53,225 nt of DNA from Taklimakanibacter deserti (GCA_003574785.1 QORU01000028.1:1-53225); one strand, 5' to 3'; shown: positions 23,611 to 33,422, counted from the first letter of the stretch. A program made the numbers and translations. Notes: generated by a model not told the origin, from the sequence alone.

Positions 23611-23830
23611 CTACTCATCCCTGAAACTCCGGCGCACCGATTCCGATAGCGGGCGGATGATGTAGTCGAGCACCGTCTGCTTGCCGGTGAAGATCATCAC
23701 TTCCGCCGGCATGCCGGGCATCAGAAAAAGGAAGACGCCGCCCAACATCAAGAGAAGGGCGGCGGCGAAGACTGCCCGCGACGAGGCCGGATCCGTCCAG
23801 ACCAGCCGCGCGAGGTACTGCTTCGCAAGA
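23611..23830 (-). pseudogene. C-terminal remnant of a second HlyD-type adaptor
   Basis: Read on the minus strand, LMPGMPAEVMIFTGKQTVLD continuing to RPLSESVRRSFRDE and a TAG stop matches the C-terminus of the intact adaptor beside it (VAGMQAEAFIKTTERSFFEY, KPLSEQMSRAFKDR). The upstream part (QYLARLVWTDPASSRAVFAA and a hydrophobic stretch) does not match an adaptor and has no start codon; a frameshift separates it from a possible ATG at 23926. A second type I secretion gene set may once have stood here. Confidence 0.65.
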
Positions 23831-23947
23831 GTAATCAGCGGTGACGCATGGTTCTGCCAAGCTGATCGAGCGCTCCATCTGCCGTCTGATGGAGATGAGT
23901 GCTGTATCGTAAAGTGTGCTTTTCATGGCTGTGGACGATGATGAGCT

Positions 23948-25276
23948 TCAGCGATCCTTGAACGCGCGCGACATCTGTTCAGAGAGCGGCTTCAGAAGGT
24001 ATTCAAAGAACGACCGCTCCGTCGTCTTGATGAAAGCCTCCGCCTGCATGCCGGCCACCAGACGGAGACCACCGAGCCGGCTGATCTCGCTCTCCGACAG
24101 CGACAGGCGGACCACATAATAGGAGATTTGCAACTCCGGATCGGTGGTCACGTCGGCCGAGACCTGGGCCACTTGCCCAGCGAGCTCAGGCGTGGTGCGC
24201 TGATTGAAGGCCTGGATCCGGACAATCGCTTCCTGCCCGACAAAGAGCTGGTCGATGTCCTGAGGCGCGACCTTGACCTCGAGCCGCAGCGGATCGTTCA
24301 TCGGAACGATCAGCATCACCGGTTCGCCGGCGATGATGACGCCGCCGACGGTGTGGACCACCAGCTGATGCACATAACCGGTCTGCGGCGCCCGGATCTC
24401 GGTTCGCTTCAACTGATCTTCGGCGGCGATGCGCTGCTCGGCCAGCTCGGCGATCTTCGGCTGGACCTCGGTCAACTCCTTCGAGGTTTCGGCGCGGAAG
24501 TCCTCGTCGATATTGACGATCTGCAGCTCGGTTTCGACGACCTTGCCCTGCGACTGCGCGATGGAGGCCTCGAGCTGGCCCCTCTGGCCCTCGAGATCGA
24601 CATATTCCCGCTCCAGGCTGTTGAAGCGCTGGGTCTGGATGAGCTTTTGCGCCTTCAGCTTCTTCAGGCCCTCGAGCTCCTCATCAGCAATGGCGCTCTG
24701 CTTTGTGCGCGCCTTCTTCTGCACCTCGAGGCCTTCGATCTCCTTGCCGAGCTGCAGGATGCGCTGCTCGAGCCGCTTCTTGACGCTGGTGCGGGCATCG
24801 CGGCGTGCTTCGAAAAGCGCCCGCTCGCTGACGATGAGCTGAGTCACTTCCGGATCATCCGAACGGGCCATGAGATCGGGCGGGAACTGCGGTTCGTCAC
24901 AGCCGGCACGCTCGCAGGTGAGGCGCGCGGCGCGGATACGCAACTCGTCAGCCTGCTTCAGAACGACCTGGAGGTTGGCGCGCAGCACCGTTTCGTCGAG
25001 CCGGATCAGGAGGTCACCGGCCTGGACGAGGTCGCCTTCCTTGGCCAGGAGCTCGCCGACAATGCCGCCGGCCGGGTGCTGCACCTTCTTGACGTTTGAC
25101 TGAACGACGAACTGGCCACCCGCCACGACCGCGCCGGAAAGCTGCGCGGTCGTGGCCCAGGCGCAGAGCGCGACAAGGAGCACGGTCGCTGTGCCGATCC
25201 CCAAGACGCTCTGGCGCCGGAGCGAACGCAGGTGGTGAGATGCCGGTTCGGTTGCCGGCTTTTTCTGGATGGTCAT
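23948..25276 (-). CDS. type I secretion periplasmic adaptor (HlyD/PrtE family)
   Basis: A 442-residue membrane fusion protein linking the ABC exporter with an outer-membrane TolC-like channel. One transmembrane segment lies near residues 24-44 (VLGIGTATVLLVALCAWATT), followed by the first lipoyl half (VQHPAGGIVGELLAKEGD), a long coiled-coil hairpin (about 100-285, heptad-rich with many E/Q/K), the second lipoyl half (KRTEIRAPQTGYV) and a beta domain ending LKPLSEQMSRAFKDR. The start overlaps the exporter stop by 4 bases. It is the last gene of the adhesin-exporter-adaptor operon. Confidence 0.92.
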   Translation of the reverse strand: MTIQKKPATEPASHHLRSLRRQSVLGIGTATVLLVALCAWATTAQLSGAVVAGGQFVVQSNVKKVQHPAGGIVGELLAKEGDLVQAGDLLIRLDETVLRANLQVVLKQADELRIRAARLTCERAGCDEPQFPPDLMARSDDPEVTQLIVSERALFEARRDARTSVKKRLEQRILQLGKEIEGLEVQKKARTKQSAIADEELEGLKKLKAQKLIQTQRFNSLEREYVDLEGQRGQLEASIAQSQGKVVETELQIVNIDEDFRAETSKELTEVQPKIAELAEQRIAAEDQLKRTEIRAPQTGYVHQLVVHTVGGVIIAGEPVMLIVPMNDPLRLEVKVAPQDIDQLFVGQEAIVRIQAFNQRTTPELAGQVAQVSADVTTDPELQISYYVVRLSLSESEISRLGGLRLVAGMQAEAFIKTTERSFFEYLLKPLSEQMSRAFKDR

Positions 25277-27078
25277 GACACTTGTCGCTCCGGTCTATTG
25301 AATTCCACGACGGTATCCTCCGGTTTTGCCCGAGGTGCCGAGGCGGCGCGTGCCGGCGCGATGCGTGCCGCCGGGGCCAGGCGCGCAAGCTTATTCGCCA
25401 CCTCATCCTTCGACCCGAACTCCACGAAGCCTCCGTCGCGCATGAGGCCGACGACATTGGCGATTTCGATAGCGTGGCCGCTATGCGTGATCATCACGAC
25501 GATGCCCCATCGCCGGCGCACAGCTTGGATCGCGCTCGCCAGAGCGCGCTCGCCTTCGGCATCGAGGTTGGAATTGGGCTCGTCCAGGACCACCAGGAAC
25601 GGGTCGCCGTAGAGCGCGCGTGCCAGAGCAATCCGCTGGCGCTGTCCGCCCGACAGTTTCGCTCCGCCCTCGCCGATCAGGGTATCGTAGCCTTGGGGGA
25701 ACCTGACGATCAGATCGTGGGCACCCGCCGTCTGCGCCGCCGCGACGATCGCATCGGGCGATGCGTTGGGGTCGAAGCGGGCAATGTTCTCGGCGACCGA
25801 GCCGTCGAAGAGCTCGACATCCTGAGGCAGGTAGCCGATGAAGCGGCCGCGTTGGGTCTCCTCCCACTGGTCGAGTGCCGCGCCATCGAGACGGACAGTG
25901 CCAGAGGCCGCGGGCCACACGCCCACCAGCGTCCTCGCCAGCGTCGATTTGCCGGCCCCGCTCGGCCCGATGATGCCGAGCGCCGAACCGGCCGCGAGCC
26001 TGAAGCTGATATTTTGCAGGATCGGCCGCTTCCCGCCGGGTGCAGCCACGTAGATTCCCTCGACCGCCAAGCTTCGACGTGGTTTCGCCAGGGCCAGGGG
26101 TGGCGCGACGGAGGCCAGGCTTTCCAGGTTTTCGCGCAAGCGCACATAGCTCTGGCGGGAGGCCACGAATGACCGCCAGTGGGCGATGGCGATCTCGATC
26201 GGCGCCAAGGCGCGCGATGACATGATCGCGGCGGCAATGATGGCCCCGGCCGAGATCTCCTGGTGAATGGCATAATAGGTGCCAAGCCCGAGGATCGCCG
26301 ATTGCAGCATCAGCCGGAAGATCTTGGCCGCCGATCCGAAGGAGCCCGCCGTGGCGGCGACCCTGAGCGAGCCCGCGACATAGCGGGCGTTGATGTCGCT
26401 CCAGCGGCTCTGCACCGCATGCCGGAAGCCCATGGCGGCGATGGCTTCGGCATTGCGCCGCGCCATGTCGACAACGACATGGCGCTCCAGCGCATGCGAC
26501 TGCGTCTCCTTCGCGGCGATGCGGGAGAGGAGGTCGACTGAAAGGGTCAGCACGATGATGACCACGCCGCCGGCAAGCGCCAGCCAGCCGAGCCCCGGAT
26601 GGAGCAGGAAGCAGGCGGCGAGGAACAACGGCATGAACGGCATATCGAACAAGGCCGTCGGTCCGAGACCGGAGAGGAAGCCGCGGATATTCTCGACATC
26701 GCGCACCGGCTGGATCGACTGGCCGGATGTCGCGCCCTTCAACGACAGCATGGTGACGGCGTCGAAGGCGCGCGGCGCCAGCATCTCGTCAAACCGCGCG
26801 CCGATGCGCACCAGCATCCGCGCGCGGATGGCATCGAGAACCCCTTGCGCGCCGAAGGCGGCGAGCGCGATCAGAGAGATCGCCACGAGCGTCGCCAGGC
26901 TGCGGCTGGTCAATACGCGATCATACAGCTGCAGCATATAGAGCGCGCCGGTGAGCATCAGCAGATTGATGATCACCGAGAAGAGACCGACCCCGTAAAG
27001 CCAGGGTCGGATCTGCTGCAAAGCGAGCGCGGCCTCGCCCGGCGGGCGAGGGCCGCCTCGAACGGAAGACGCATTCAC
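25273..27078 (-). CDS. type I secretion ABC exporter (PrtD/HlyB-like)
   Basis: A 601-residue exporter with an N-terminal transmembrane domain (about 25-310) and a C-terminal ATPase: Walker A GPSGAGKST at 371-379, signature LSGGQRQ, Walker B VVLDEPNSNLD. There is no N-terminal C39 peptidase domain, so substrates are recognised by an uncleaved C-terminal signal, the usual RTX route. The start is GTG 27078, three bases after the stop of the adhesin gene, which indicates coupling. It probably exports the 1369-residue adhesin before it and perhaps the second giant protein at 46673. Confidence 0.92.
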   Translation of the reverse strand: MNASSVRGGPRPPGEAALALQQIRPWLYGVGLFSVIINLLMLTGALYMLQLYDRVLTSRSLATLVAISLIALAAFGAQGVLDAIRARMLVRIGARFDEMLAPRAFDAVTMLSLKGATSGQSIQPVRDVENIRGFLSGLGPTALFDMPFMPLFLAACFLLHPGLGWLALAGGVVIIVLTLSVDLLSRIAAKETQSHALERHVVVDMARRNAEAIAAMGFRHAVQSRWSDINARYVAGSLRVAATAGSFGSAAKIFRLMLQSAILGLGTYYAIHQEISAGAIIAAAIMSSRALAPIEIAIAHWRSFVASRQSYVRLRENLESLASVAPPLALAKPRRSLAVEGIYVAAPGGKRPILQNISFRLAAGSALGIIGPSGAGKSTLARTLVGVWPAASGTVRLDGAALDQWEETQRGRFIGYLPQDVELFDGSVAENIARFDPNASPDAIVAAAQTAGAHDLIVRFPQGYDTLIGEGGAKLSGGQRQRIALARALYGDPFLVVLDEPNSNLDAEGERALASAIQAVRRRWGIVVMITHSGHAIEIANVVGLMRDGGFVEFGSKDEVANKLARLAPAARIAPARAASAPRAKPEDTVVEFNRPERQVS

Positions 27079-27081
27079 TTC

Positions 27082-30000
27082 CTACACCGAACTCGACAGC
27101 GACTGCAGGTAAGTCTGCATGGCGGCGTCCGCCAGTAGTGTCGTCGGATCGCCGTCAGCCTCGATGTGCACTTGAAGCGAATCAAGGTCCCCGTCGGTAT
27201 CGGAGTCGGCCAGTTGCAAGGTCGCGGTGTCGCCATCGGCGTCCGTGGCCTCGATGTCGAAGGCCAGGTTGACGTCCGGCGTATCGGGCGTGAACGAGAA
27301 GCCCTCCAATCCAAGCTTGGCCTTGTCGTTCTGGTTGCCCACCACTTGCAGCTGGATATCGGTGAACCGCTCGCCGCTCGCAAGCTCCACAGTGGCGATG
27401 AGATCGCCGCTTCCGACTGCGGTATAGGTCACGTCGGCGCCGCCGGGATTGTTCGCGCCGCCATCGTCGAGTAGGGCCACCACCGTCCCGTCTTCCAGGA
27501 TAGCGGACCAGACGTAATCTGGATTGCCCGCGTCGTCCTTGATGGTCACCGTGAACTGAGACGCGGCGACCTCGTTTCCGCCCGAGTCCTCGAACGAAAA
27601 CGTCACCGATTCCTCGTTCTCGATGGTGTTCTGGACAACACCAATTCCACCGCCCGAGGCCTGGCTCACCTGAAGAGTGGTATCGGCCCCGGCAGCGGTC
27701 TCGGCATCGATAACCAGCTGCAACCCGCTATTCGAGAGAGTCAGGTCGGGGTAATCGCCGGAGGCAATCCCCGCCGCGCTGAAGACCACTGGGTCGGGTG
27801 GCGGCAGCTCGGCCAGGAGCTCAAAAGTATAAGCACCTGTGTCGTCGATGGTGAACGTATAGAGGTCTTCACCAGGTTCTATAGTCCCGTCACCGTCGAG
27901 ATCCATGTGACCAGTTACGGTCTTGCCGTCGAGACTGATGGTGTAGTCGACCCCTTCCTCGCCCGTCGCCTCGGTGATGATGAAGCTCACCGCCTCATCC
28001 GCACCGACCGAGAACGTGGCCTGACCGCTTGCCGTTCCCGCCGATCCCACGACATTCTCTACGCTCAGGTCTTCGGCGCCGGTGAGCTCGGGGATGTCGT
28101 CCTCCACCGCAATGGTGAAGTCGTCCGCCACCAGCACATTCACTGTGTCGCCGTCGGCGTCCGTCACCTGGATGATCGAGGAGAAGTCGATGGCAGGAAC
28201 CGACGTGCCCGTGGTGACCAGATCGACGTTTTCATCGTCGGCCCCGTCATCCACATGGTCGAGCTGGTCGTCGAGATCGAACTCCCATGTCCCATCCGGG
28301 TTTACCACCAGGGTGAAGACGGTACGTCCGTCGGCCGTGGCCACAAGCGTGTCGAGGGTCCCATCCAAGTTCTCGTCACTCGTCGCATAGGTGACAGCGT
28401 CGCCCTTCGAAAAGAGCTCCGGCAGCGCTGACGTGTCGCTGTCAAGGCCGAAGGCAGCCGGTGCATCCGCTCCCACGGCCACCAGCGCTGCCAGCGACCC
28501 TGCGACGAGGCTCGACTTCTGGTCGTCGTCGTTGGTCTCGCCTGACTCCTTGTTGCCTTCCGACTGGTCGGCGCCGTTCAGGCCTCCCGGATCACCTCCG
28601 ACTATCGACATGCCGTCCTCCAAGACCGTCGCCGCGATTGGTGTCGCGTCAGCGGCCCGGATCGGGATGTCGTCGTCGATCGTGATCCCGAGCGTACCGA
28701 GCGCCTCATCGCCGTCGACATCCGTCGCCACATAGCCCAAGGCGAGGTCGATGTTCGGATTCTCGGTGTTGGGTGTGACTCCTTGCCCATGCTCCAGCGC
28801 TTGCTGCAGCGTGAAGACAAAAGAGCCACTTTCATTGCCGATGCCGGGATTGGTGACTTGCAGCGTAAATGCCGCGGTGGCCGCGGCATCAGTCGGATCC
28901 GTCGAGCCATAGAGCGTATTGGTCGCCCCGTCCCAGACGTAGGTCAGGGGAAGATTGCCATCGGACGTCATAACCGCATTGCTCGAGGTGTCCGTGACCG
29001 CTTGACCGTCCAGTGCGGCGAAGCTGATCGTCGCCCCGTCGAAATCCGATTCGAAGTCGATCGGGAAGTCGTCGGTCACACTGTCCGAGCCACCGTCGTC
29101 GCCCGGCGATGGGCTCGGCAGGTCTTGATTGCCGGCGGCGAGGAAGTCCTCGTCGACGAAAACGCCAAGCTCGCCAACCACAGGAGCATCGTCGTCCAGC
29201 GGCACCGTCTCGTCGTCGCTCGCCGGATCGCTCTCGTCGGAATCCGCCGTCGCCAGGTTGTCGACCTGTTCGGCGTCGATGTCTTCCTGGGTGAGCACAT
29301 AGGTGCCGGTGAAGGTCGTCGTGTCGGTCTCGCCCACATCCAGCGTGGTCGGTCCGCCAACCACCGTCACCTTGGGATCGGTCACCGTCACATTGGTCAG
29401 CGTCACATTGCCGGTGTTGCTGACCGCGAAGGCGTAAGTGATCGTCTCGCCGACATCGGCATCGCCGTCACCGTTCTCGTCGTTGAACGTCCCTGTCTTG
29501 ACCAGGGCGATCCCCGGGTCCTGCCCCAGGTCCACCGTCTCGTCGTCGTCGTCAGTGACGTCGCCGCCCGCCGGCGGGGAGCCGGTGGCCAGCGCCAGAT
29601 TGTCAACCTGACCGGCATCAATGTCGGCCTGGGTAACCACGTAGCTGCCGGTGAAGGTCGTCGTGTCGGTCTCGCCCACATCCAGCGTGGTCGGTCCGCC
29701 AACCACCGTCACCTTGGGGTCGGTCACCGTCACATTGGTCAGCGTCACGTTGCCGGTGTTGGAGACCGCGAAGGCATAGGTGATCGTCTCACCGAGATCG
29801 GCATTGCCGTCACCGTTCTCGTCGTTGAACGTCCCTGTCTTGATCAGATCGATCCCCGGGACCTGCGCCAGCGGCACCGTCTCGTCGTCGTCGTCTGTAA
29901 CATTGTCGCCCGCCGGCGGGGACCCGGTGGCCAGCGCCAGATTGTCAACCTGGCCGGCATCAATGTCGGCCTGGGTGACTACGTAGCTGCCGGTGAAGGT

Positions 30001-31191
30001 CGTCGTGTCGGTCTCGTTCACATCCAGCGTGGTCGGTCCACCGACCACCGTCACCAACGGATCGGTTACCGTCACGCCGTTCAGCGTCACGTTGCCGGTG
30101 TTGCTGACCGCGAAAGCGTAGGTGATCGTCTCGCCGGCATCGGCATTGCCGTCTCCGTTCTCGTCGTTGAACGCCCCTGTCTTGACCAGAGCGATCCCTG
30201 GGACCTGCGCCAGCGGCACCGTCTCGTCGTCGTCGTCGGTGACGTTGTCGCCCGCCGGCGACGTGCCGGTCGCCAGCGCCAGATTGTCAACCTGGCCGGC
30301 ATCGATGTCGGCCTGGGTAACCACGTAGCTGCCGGTGAAGGTCGTCGTGTCGGTCTCGCCCACATCCAGCGTGGTTGGTCCGCCAACCACCGTCACCTTG
30401 GGATCGGTTACCGTCACGCCGTTCAGCGTCACGTTGCCGATGTTGCTGACCGCGAAGGCATAGGTGATCGTCTCGCCGACATCGGCATTGCCGTCGCCGT
30501 TCGCATCGTTGAACGTCCCGGTCTTGACGATCTCGATCGCCGGGTCATCCGGCACCACGATCGCTGCCGGCGAGAGCTGAATCGACGTCGCGCCGGAACC
30601 GCCGATGTCGACAGTCGTTTGCAAGGAACCGCCGGTCCAGGCCGAAGCGCCATTCGTCGGTCCTGATCCCTGATCCGGCACATCTCCGGGAGCGGCAATC
30701 TGCAGGCCGTAATAGATCTCGGCAATCCCGTTCGTCGTGGTGGGGCCGGTGTAGATGAAGGTAACCGTAACTTGCCCATCTTTGGTGCCGGTTCCCGTGA
30801 AGGTCACATCACTGACCTCCGTGATATCGGCGTCGACCGTGTAAAAACTGCCCTGGATGCCGCCGCCGTTGGCGAACGTGCTGTCTATCACGGGGTCTTG
30901 ACCAGGGGACGCACCCGGTAGCGAGCCCGGAGTCCGGCTTGTGTTAAAGTCGGTAATGAAGGCAAAACCGCCCGCATTGGTGTTCGCCTGGTAGAAATTG
31001 TAGGTGATCGTGAATGTATATTCTTGTCCATTTACGAGTGGGGCCTGATTGGAGGCCTTGAAGACGAAGACATGAGGGATCACCTCGCCCTCGGAATATT
31101 CGGATTTGTTCGCCGACAGGATGTTGTTGTTCCACGCGCCAACCTCATCGGCCCAGTGCTGGTAGACCTTGCTGATCTTTCCTGTAGCCAT
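27082..31191 (-). CDS. giant repetitive type I-secreted adhesin (DUF11/DUF7507-like repeats, T1SS-143/VCBS-like domains)
   Basis: A 1369-residue very acidic extracellular protein. The N-terminal part (about 1-215) is a beta-rich domain beginning MATGKISKVYQHWADEVGAW. Then come four tandem repeats of 114 residues (KTGTFNDENGDGNADVGETI, NVTLTNVTVTDPKVTVVGGP, TQADIDAGQVDNLALATG) of the DUF11/DUF7507 kind. The rest has VCBS/T1SS-143-type stretches (TLGITIDDDIPI, QVTDADGDTVNVLVADDFTI) and ends LQSLSSSV; an uncleaved C-terminal secretion signal is inferred. The start at 31191 follows GGGAGGAC; ATG 31224 is less likely. It is in one operon with its exporter. Roles in adhesion or biofilm are inferred from architecture. 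Confidence 0.85.
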   Translation of the reverse strand: MATGKISKVYQHWADEVGAWNNNILSANKSEYSEGEVIPHVFVFKASNQAPLVNGQEYTFTITYNFYQANTNAGGFAFITDFNTSRTPGSLPGASPGQDPVIDSTFANGGGIQGSFYTVDADITEVSDVTFTGTGTKDGQVTVTFIYTGPTTTNGIAEIYYGLQIAAPGDVPDQGSGPTNGASAWTGGSLQTTVDIGGSGATSIQLSPAAIVVPDDPAIEIVKTGTFNDANGDGNADVGETITYAFAVSNIGNVTLNGVTVTDPKVTVVGGPTTLDVGETDTTTFTGSYVVTQADIDAGQVDNLALATGTSPAGDNVTDDDDETVPLAQVPGIALVKTGAFNDENGDGNADAGETITYAFAVSNTGNVTLNGVTVTDPLVTVVGGPTTLDVNETDTTTFTGSYVVTQADIDAGQVDNLALATGSPPAGDNVTDDDDETVPLAQVPGIDLIKTGTFNDENGDGNADLGETITYAFAVSNTGNVTLTNVTVTDPKVTVVGGPTTLDVGETDTTTFTGSYVVTQADIDAGQVDNLALATGSPPAGGDVTDDDDETVDLGQDPGIALVKTGTFNDENGDGDADVGETITYAFAVSNTGNVTLTNVTVTDPKVTVVGGPTTLDVGETDTTTFTGTYVLTQEDIDAEQVDNLATADSDESDPASDDETVPLDDDAPVVGELGVFVDEDFLAAGNQDLPSPSPGDDGGSDSVTDDFPIDFESDFDGATISFAALDGQAVTDTSSNAVMTSDGNLPLTYVWDGATNTLYGSTDPTDAAATAAFTLQVTNPGIGNESGSFVFTLQQALEHGQGVTPNTENPNIDLALGYVATDVDGDEALGTLGITIDDDIPIRAADATPIAATVLEDGMSIVGGDPGGLNGADQSEGNKESGETNDDDQKSSLVAGSLAALVAVGADAPAAFGLDSDTSALPELFSKGDAVTYATSDENLDGTLDTLVATADGRTVFTLVVNPDGTWEFDLDDQLDHVDDGADDENVDLVTTGTSVPAIDFSSIIQVTDADGDTVNVLVADDFTIAVEDDIPELTGAEDLSVENVVGSAGTASGQATFSVGADEAVSFIITEATGEEGVDYTISLDGKTVTGHMDLDGDGTIEPGEDLYTFTIDDTGAYTFELLAELPPPDPVVFSAAGIASGDYPDLTLSNSGLQLVIDAETAAGADTTLQVSQASGGGIGVVQNTIENEESVTFSFEDSGGNEVAASQFTVTIKDDAGNPDYVWSAILEDGTVVALLDDGGANNPGGADVTYTAVGSGDLIATVELASGERFTDIQLQVVGNQNDKAKLGLEGFSFTPDTPDVNLAFDIEATDADGDTATLQLADSDTDGDLDSLQVHIEADGDPTTLLADAAMQTYLQSLSSSV
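29190..30543 (-). repeat. four tandem 342-base coding repeats
   Basis: Repeats begin at about 30543, 30201, 29859 and 29517 (minus strand), each coding for 114 residues; the fourth is shorter and diverges at its end. Neighbouring copies are highly similar at the DNA level, including synonymous sites, which points to recent duplication or gene conversion. Such arrays change copy number easily. Confidence 0.85.
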
Positions 31192-31722
31192 CGTAATGTC
31201 CTCCCATGCGAAATCTGCGTTCACAGTTTTTCGCCCCCGCTGCGTCAGTCATGTCAGATGAAAAGCAAAATTCGTCCCTTCGCCGCCGATCGATCCGGCA
31301 TGCGCAAAGAGGGACGGAATTGTTGGGCTTCAGAAGGTCACTTTTTCGGGATTTATATACTCAGCATCCGTAGCGACAGGCGTGACTGTTGCTGAGTTTC
31401 GATCAGGGGGATGGACTCAAGTCCACTTCACCTCCCCCGCGTTTACGCGCGGTACCTACACGCAAAGCCTTACTTGATGAGGAAACACGATAACAAAGTT
31501 GTTAGAATTGTAAAGAAGGAACTTGACGATACGGAATAATTATGCGGATGGCAAAGGTTCCCTCGCAGTGGGAACAAGCTGTGAGATAGAAACCAGTCAC
31601 CCGAAAATCTCACCGCCCTACAGGTTTCCCGATCCTGTTTTATATTTGCAACTCTACTCCTCGGCTTCTCATGGCAAACGTCCGGGCTTGGCTTCCCGGC
31701 TTAAAACGCTAAGGTGCCGTCA
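31192..31722. promoter_or_regulatory. divergent intergenic region with a perfect palindrome
   Basis: The gap between the adhesin operon and the phosphatase gene has lower GC than the genes and holds no convincing gene. TGGACTCAAGTCCA at 31412-31425 is a perfect inverted repeat (TGGACT-CA-AGTCCA), and outside it GGGGGA and TCCCCC can also pair. It lies about 220 bases upstream of the adhesin start and may be an operator or a structured leader element. Confidence 0.45.
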
Positions 31723-32388
31723 ATGATTCCCGCCATAACCTTCGCCGTCGGCGACATCCATGGATGCGAGCGCGCCCTGCTCGAGCTTTTGCGCCTGTGC
31801 ACCGACTACGCTTCCGGGCGGGCGCATCGCTTCGTCTTCATCGGCGATTATGTCGACCGCGGCCCGGACAGCCGGTCCGCCATCGCGACGCTCCGCGCTT
31901 TGCAGCAGCGCATGCCTGGCGACGTCGTCTGCCTGATGGGCAATCACGAGGAGCTGATGCTCGGGGCGATCGACAGCGGCGATCCCAGCTGGTGGTTCAA
32001 CAATGGCGGCATGCAGACGCTGCTCAGCTACGGCACGCGCGATCCCGCGGGACTGCCGCAAGACGACATTGCCTGGGTGAGGTCGCTCGGCCTCTCCTTC
32101 GATGACGGCAAAAGGTTCTTCGTCCATGCCGGCGTCGATCCGGATCATCCGCTCGACCGGCAGCCGCGCGAGGCGCTGCTGTGGATCCGCGGGCCTTTCC
32201 ATCACAGCGATCGCGATTATGGCCGGCTCATCGTGCATGGCCACACGCCGACGAGGAACGGACGGCCGGAGGTCAGGCCCAACCGCATCAATATCGATAC
32301 CGCTTGCGTCTATGGCGGCGTGCTCACGGCGGCGGTATTCACGGCGAGAGAGACCGCGCCGGTCGACTTCCTCACGGCGCGCGAATAA
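31723..32388 (+). CDS. serine/threonine-type metallophosphatase (PPP family, PrpA/ApaH-like)
   Basis: A 221-residue phosphatase with the PPP signature motifs: GDIHGC near residue 9, GDYVDRGPDSR near 42, GNHEELML near 77, and further H residues in FFVHAGVD and VHGHTPT. These bind two metals and catalyse phosphoester hydrolysis. ATG 31723 was chosen because AAGGTG lies upstream; GTG 31714 is an alternative adding three residues. Substrate may be a phosphoprotein or a dinucleotide such as Ap4A; the short length fits bacterial PrpA-like enzymes. The GST-like gene follows in the same direction. Confidence 0.88.
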   Translation: MIPAITFAVGDIHGCERALLELLRLCTDYASGRAHRFVFIGDYVDRGPDSRSAIATLRALQQRMPGDVVCLMGNHEELMLGAIDSGDPSWWFNNGGMQTLLSYGTRDPAGLPQDDIAWVRSLGLSFDDGKRFFVHAGVDPDHPLDRQPREALLWIRGPFHHSDRDYGRLIVHGHTPTRNGRPEVRPNRINIDTACVYGGVLTAAVFTARETAPVDFLTARE

Positions 32389-32444
32389 GGCGCCTTCGTT
32401 TCGCAAGGATTGCGATTGTGCTATGGCCTTTTGAGGGGGTTCCC

Positions 32445-33135
32445 ATGATCACGCTCTTCTCCTACCCGAAGCTTTTCGGAGTCGCCGACAACAACGGCTA
32501 CGGCCTCAAGGTCTATGCGTTTCTGAAGCTGGCCCAAATACCCTTCGTTCATCAGAACATCTTCGATGCCGCGCAGGCGCCGCGCGGACAGCTGCCCTAT
32601 ATGGTTGATGACGGCGAGACGATCGGCGACAGCGACACGATCATCGCCCATCTCAAGCACAAATATGATCCGCCCATCGATCAAGGGCTCGGCACGGCGG
32701 AGCGCGATACCAATCTATTAGTCTCGCGGCTGCTCGATGATCTCTATTGGGTGATGTCCTACTCACGCTGGCAGGACGAGGCGTTCTGGCCGCAGTTCCG
32801 CGACGCGCTCATCCATGAGCATCCCCCTCAGCGAAGCGGATCTCGGCAAGGCGCGCGAGTTCAATTTCAAGCGCTATCATTTCCAGGGCATCGGCCGCTT
32901 TCAGCCACCCGCCGCCTATGCGCGCGGCATCGCCGATCTCGAGGTGCTGGCCAATCTCGTCCCGGCGACCGGATATGTGCATGGGGCGAAGCCAGGCAGC
33001 GTCGATGCCGCCATCTACGGCTTCATCGCCAATATCCATTTCTATCCGATTGGGACTCCGCTGAAGAAGTTCGTGGCCTCCAGCGCAAAGCTCGTGCGCC
33101 ATTGCACCCAAATCCATGGCTTGATCGGTTCCTGA
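32445..33135 (+). pseudogene. glutathione S-transferase-like gene with a single-base frameshift
   Basis: Frame one from ATG 32445 gives MITLFSYPKLFGVADNNGYG, QLPYMVDDGETIGDSDTIIA and YWVMSYSRWQDEAFWPQFRD, an N-terminal thioredoxin-like GST domain and the start of the helical domain. After a run of five C at 32823-32827 the homology moves to another frame: LSEADLGKAREFNFKRYHFQ to GLIGS, ending at TGA 33133. Removing one C restores a continuous protein of about 229 residues. It is either a recent pseudogene or a sequencing error. The family resembles metaxin/FAXC-like GSTs; enzymatic role unknown. Confidence 0.75.
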
Positions 33136-33264
33136 TTGTACATTCAGCCAGGCTCTGGCCTCACCACAAAAGATAACTGGTGCTATGACGCGGGTGACGC
33201 ATCCGCTTTGATCATCTTCGGCGCGCCCAACCACGACCCCCCGGATGTGAACAAGCGCGCCCTT

Positions 33265-33297
33265 GAGGGCCCCGCAGCGCGAGCTTCGGGGCTCTTT
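33265..33297 (+). terminator. possible terminator after the GST-like gene
   Basis: GAG(GG)CCCCG pairs with CGGGGCTC around a loop of about 12 bases, followed by TTTCGC. The stem has a two-base bulge and the T-run is short, so it is a weak candidate. Confidence 0.3.
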
Positions 33298-33322
33298 CGC
33301 TTCGCGGGATATTCGGCCGGCA

Positions 33323-33422
33323 CGCAACTCCTCCTTCCCCCTTGGCTTCCCCCGCTCTCGCCTTCGCGAAGCCCAGGCTTCGCTTCGGCGCAGCAAGGTC
33401 GCGGGAGAAGGAGGAAGTTCCG
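33323..33422. repeat. long inverted repeat
   Basis: CGCAACTCCTCCTTCCCCC near 33323 pairs with GGGAGAAGGAGGAAGTTCCG near 33402-33422, with an inner GCCTTCGCGAAGCCCAGGC and CTTCGCTTCG that can fold too. It probably belongs to a further dispersed repeat family. Apart from this and the hairpin before it, 33136-33490 shows nothing. Confidence 0.5.

Noticed and set aside
23615..23926. A 103-codon minus-strand frame beside the HlyD gene
   Set aside because: It overlaps the HlyD remnant in another frame and its sequence has no protein character past the first 30 residues.
28783..30666. A 627-codon plus-strand frame across the adhesin
   Set aside because: Antisense shadow of the tandem repeats, with no recognisable domain.
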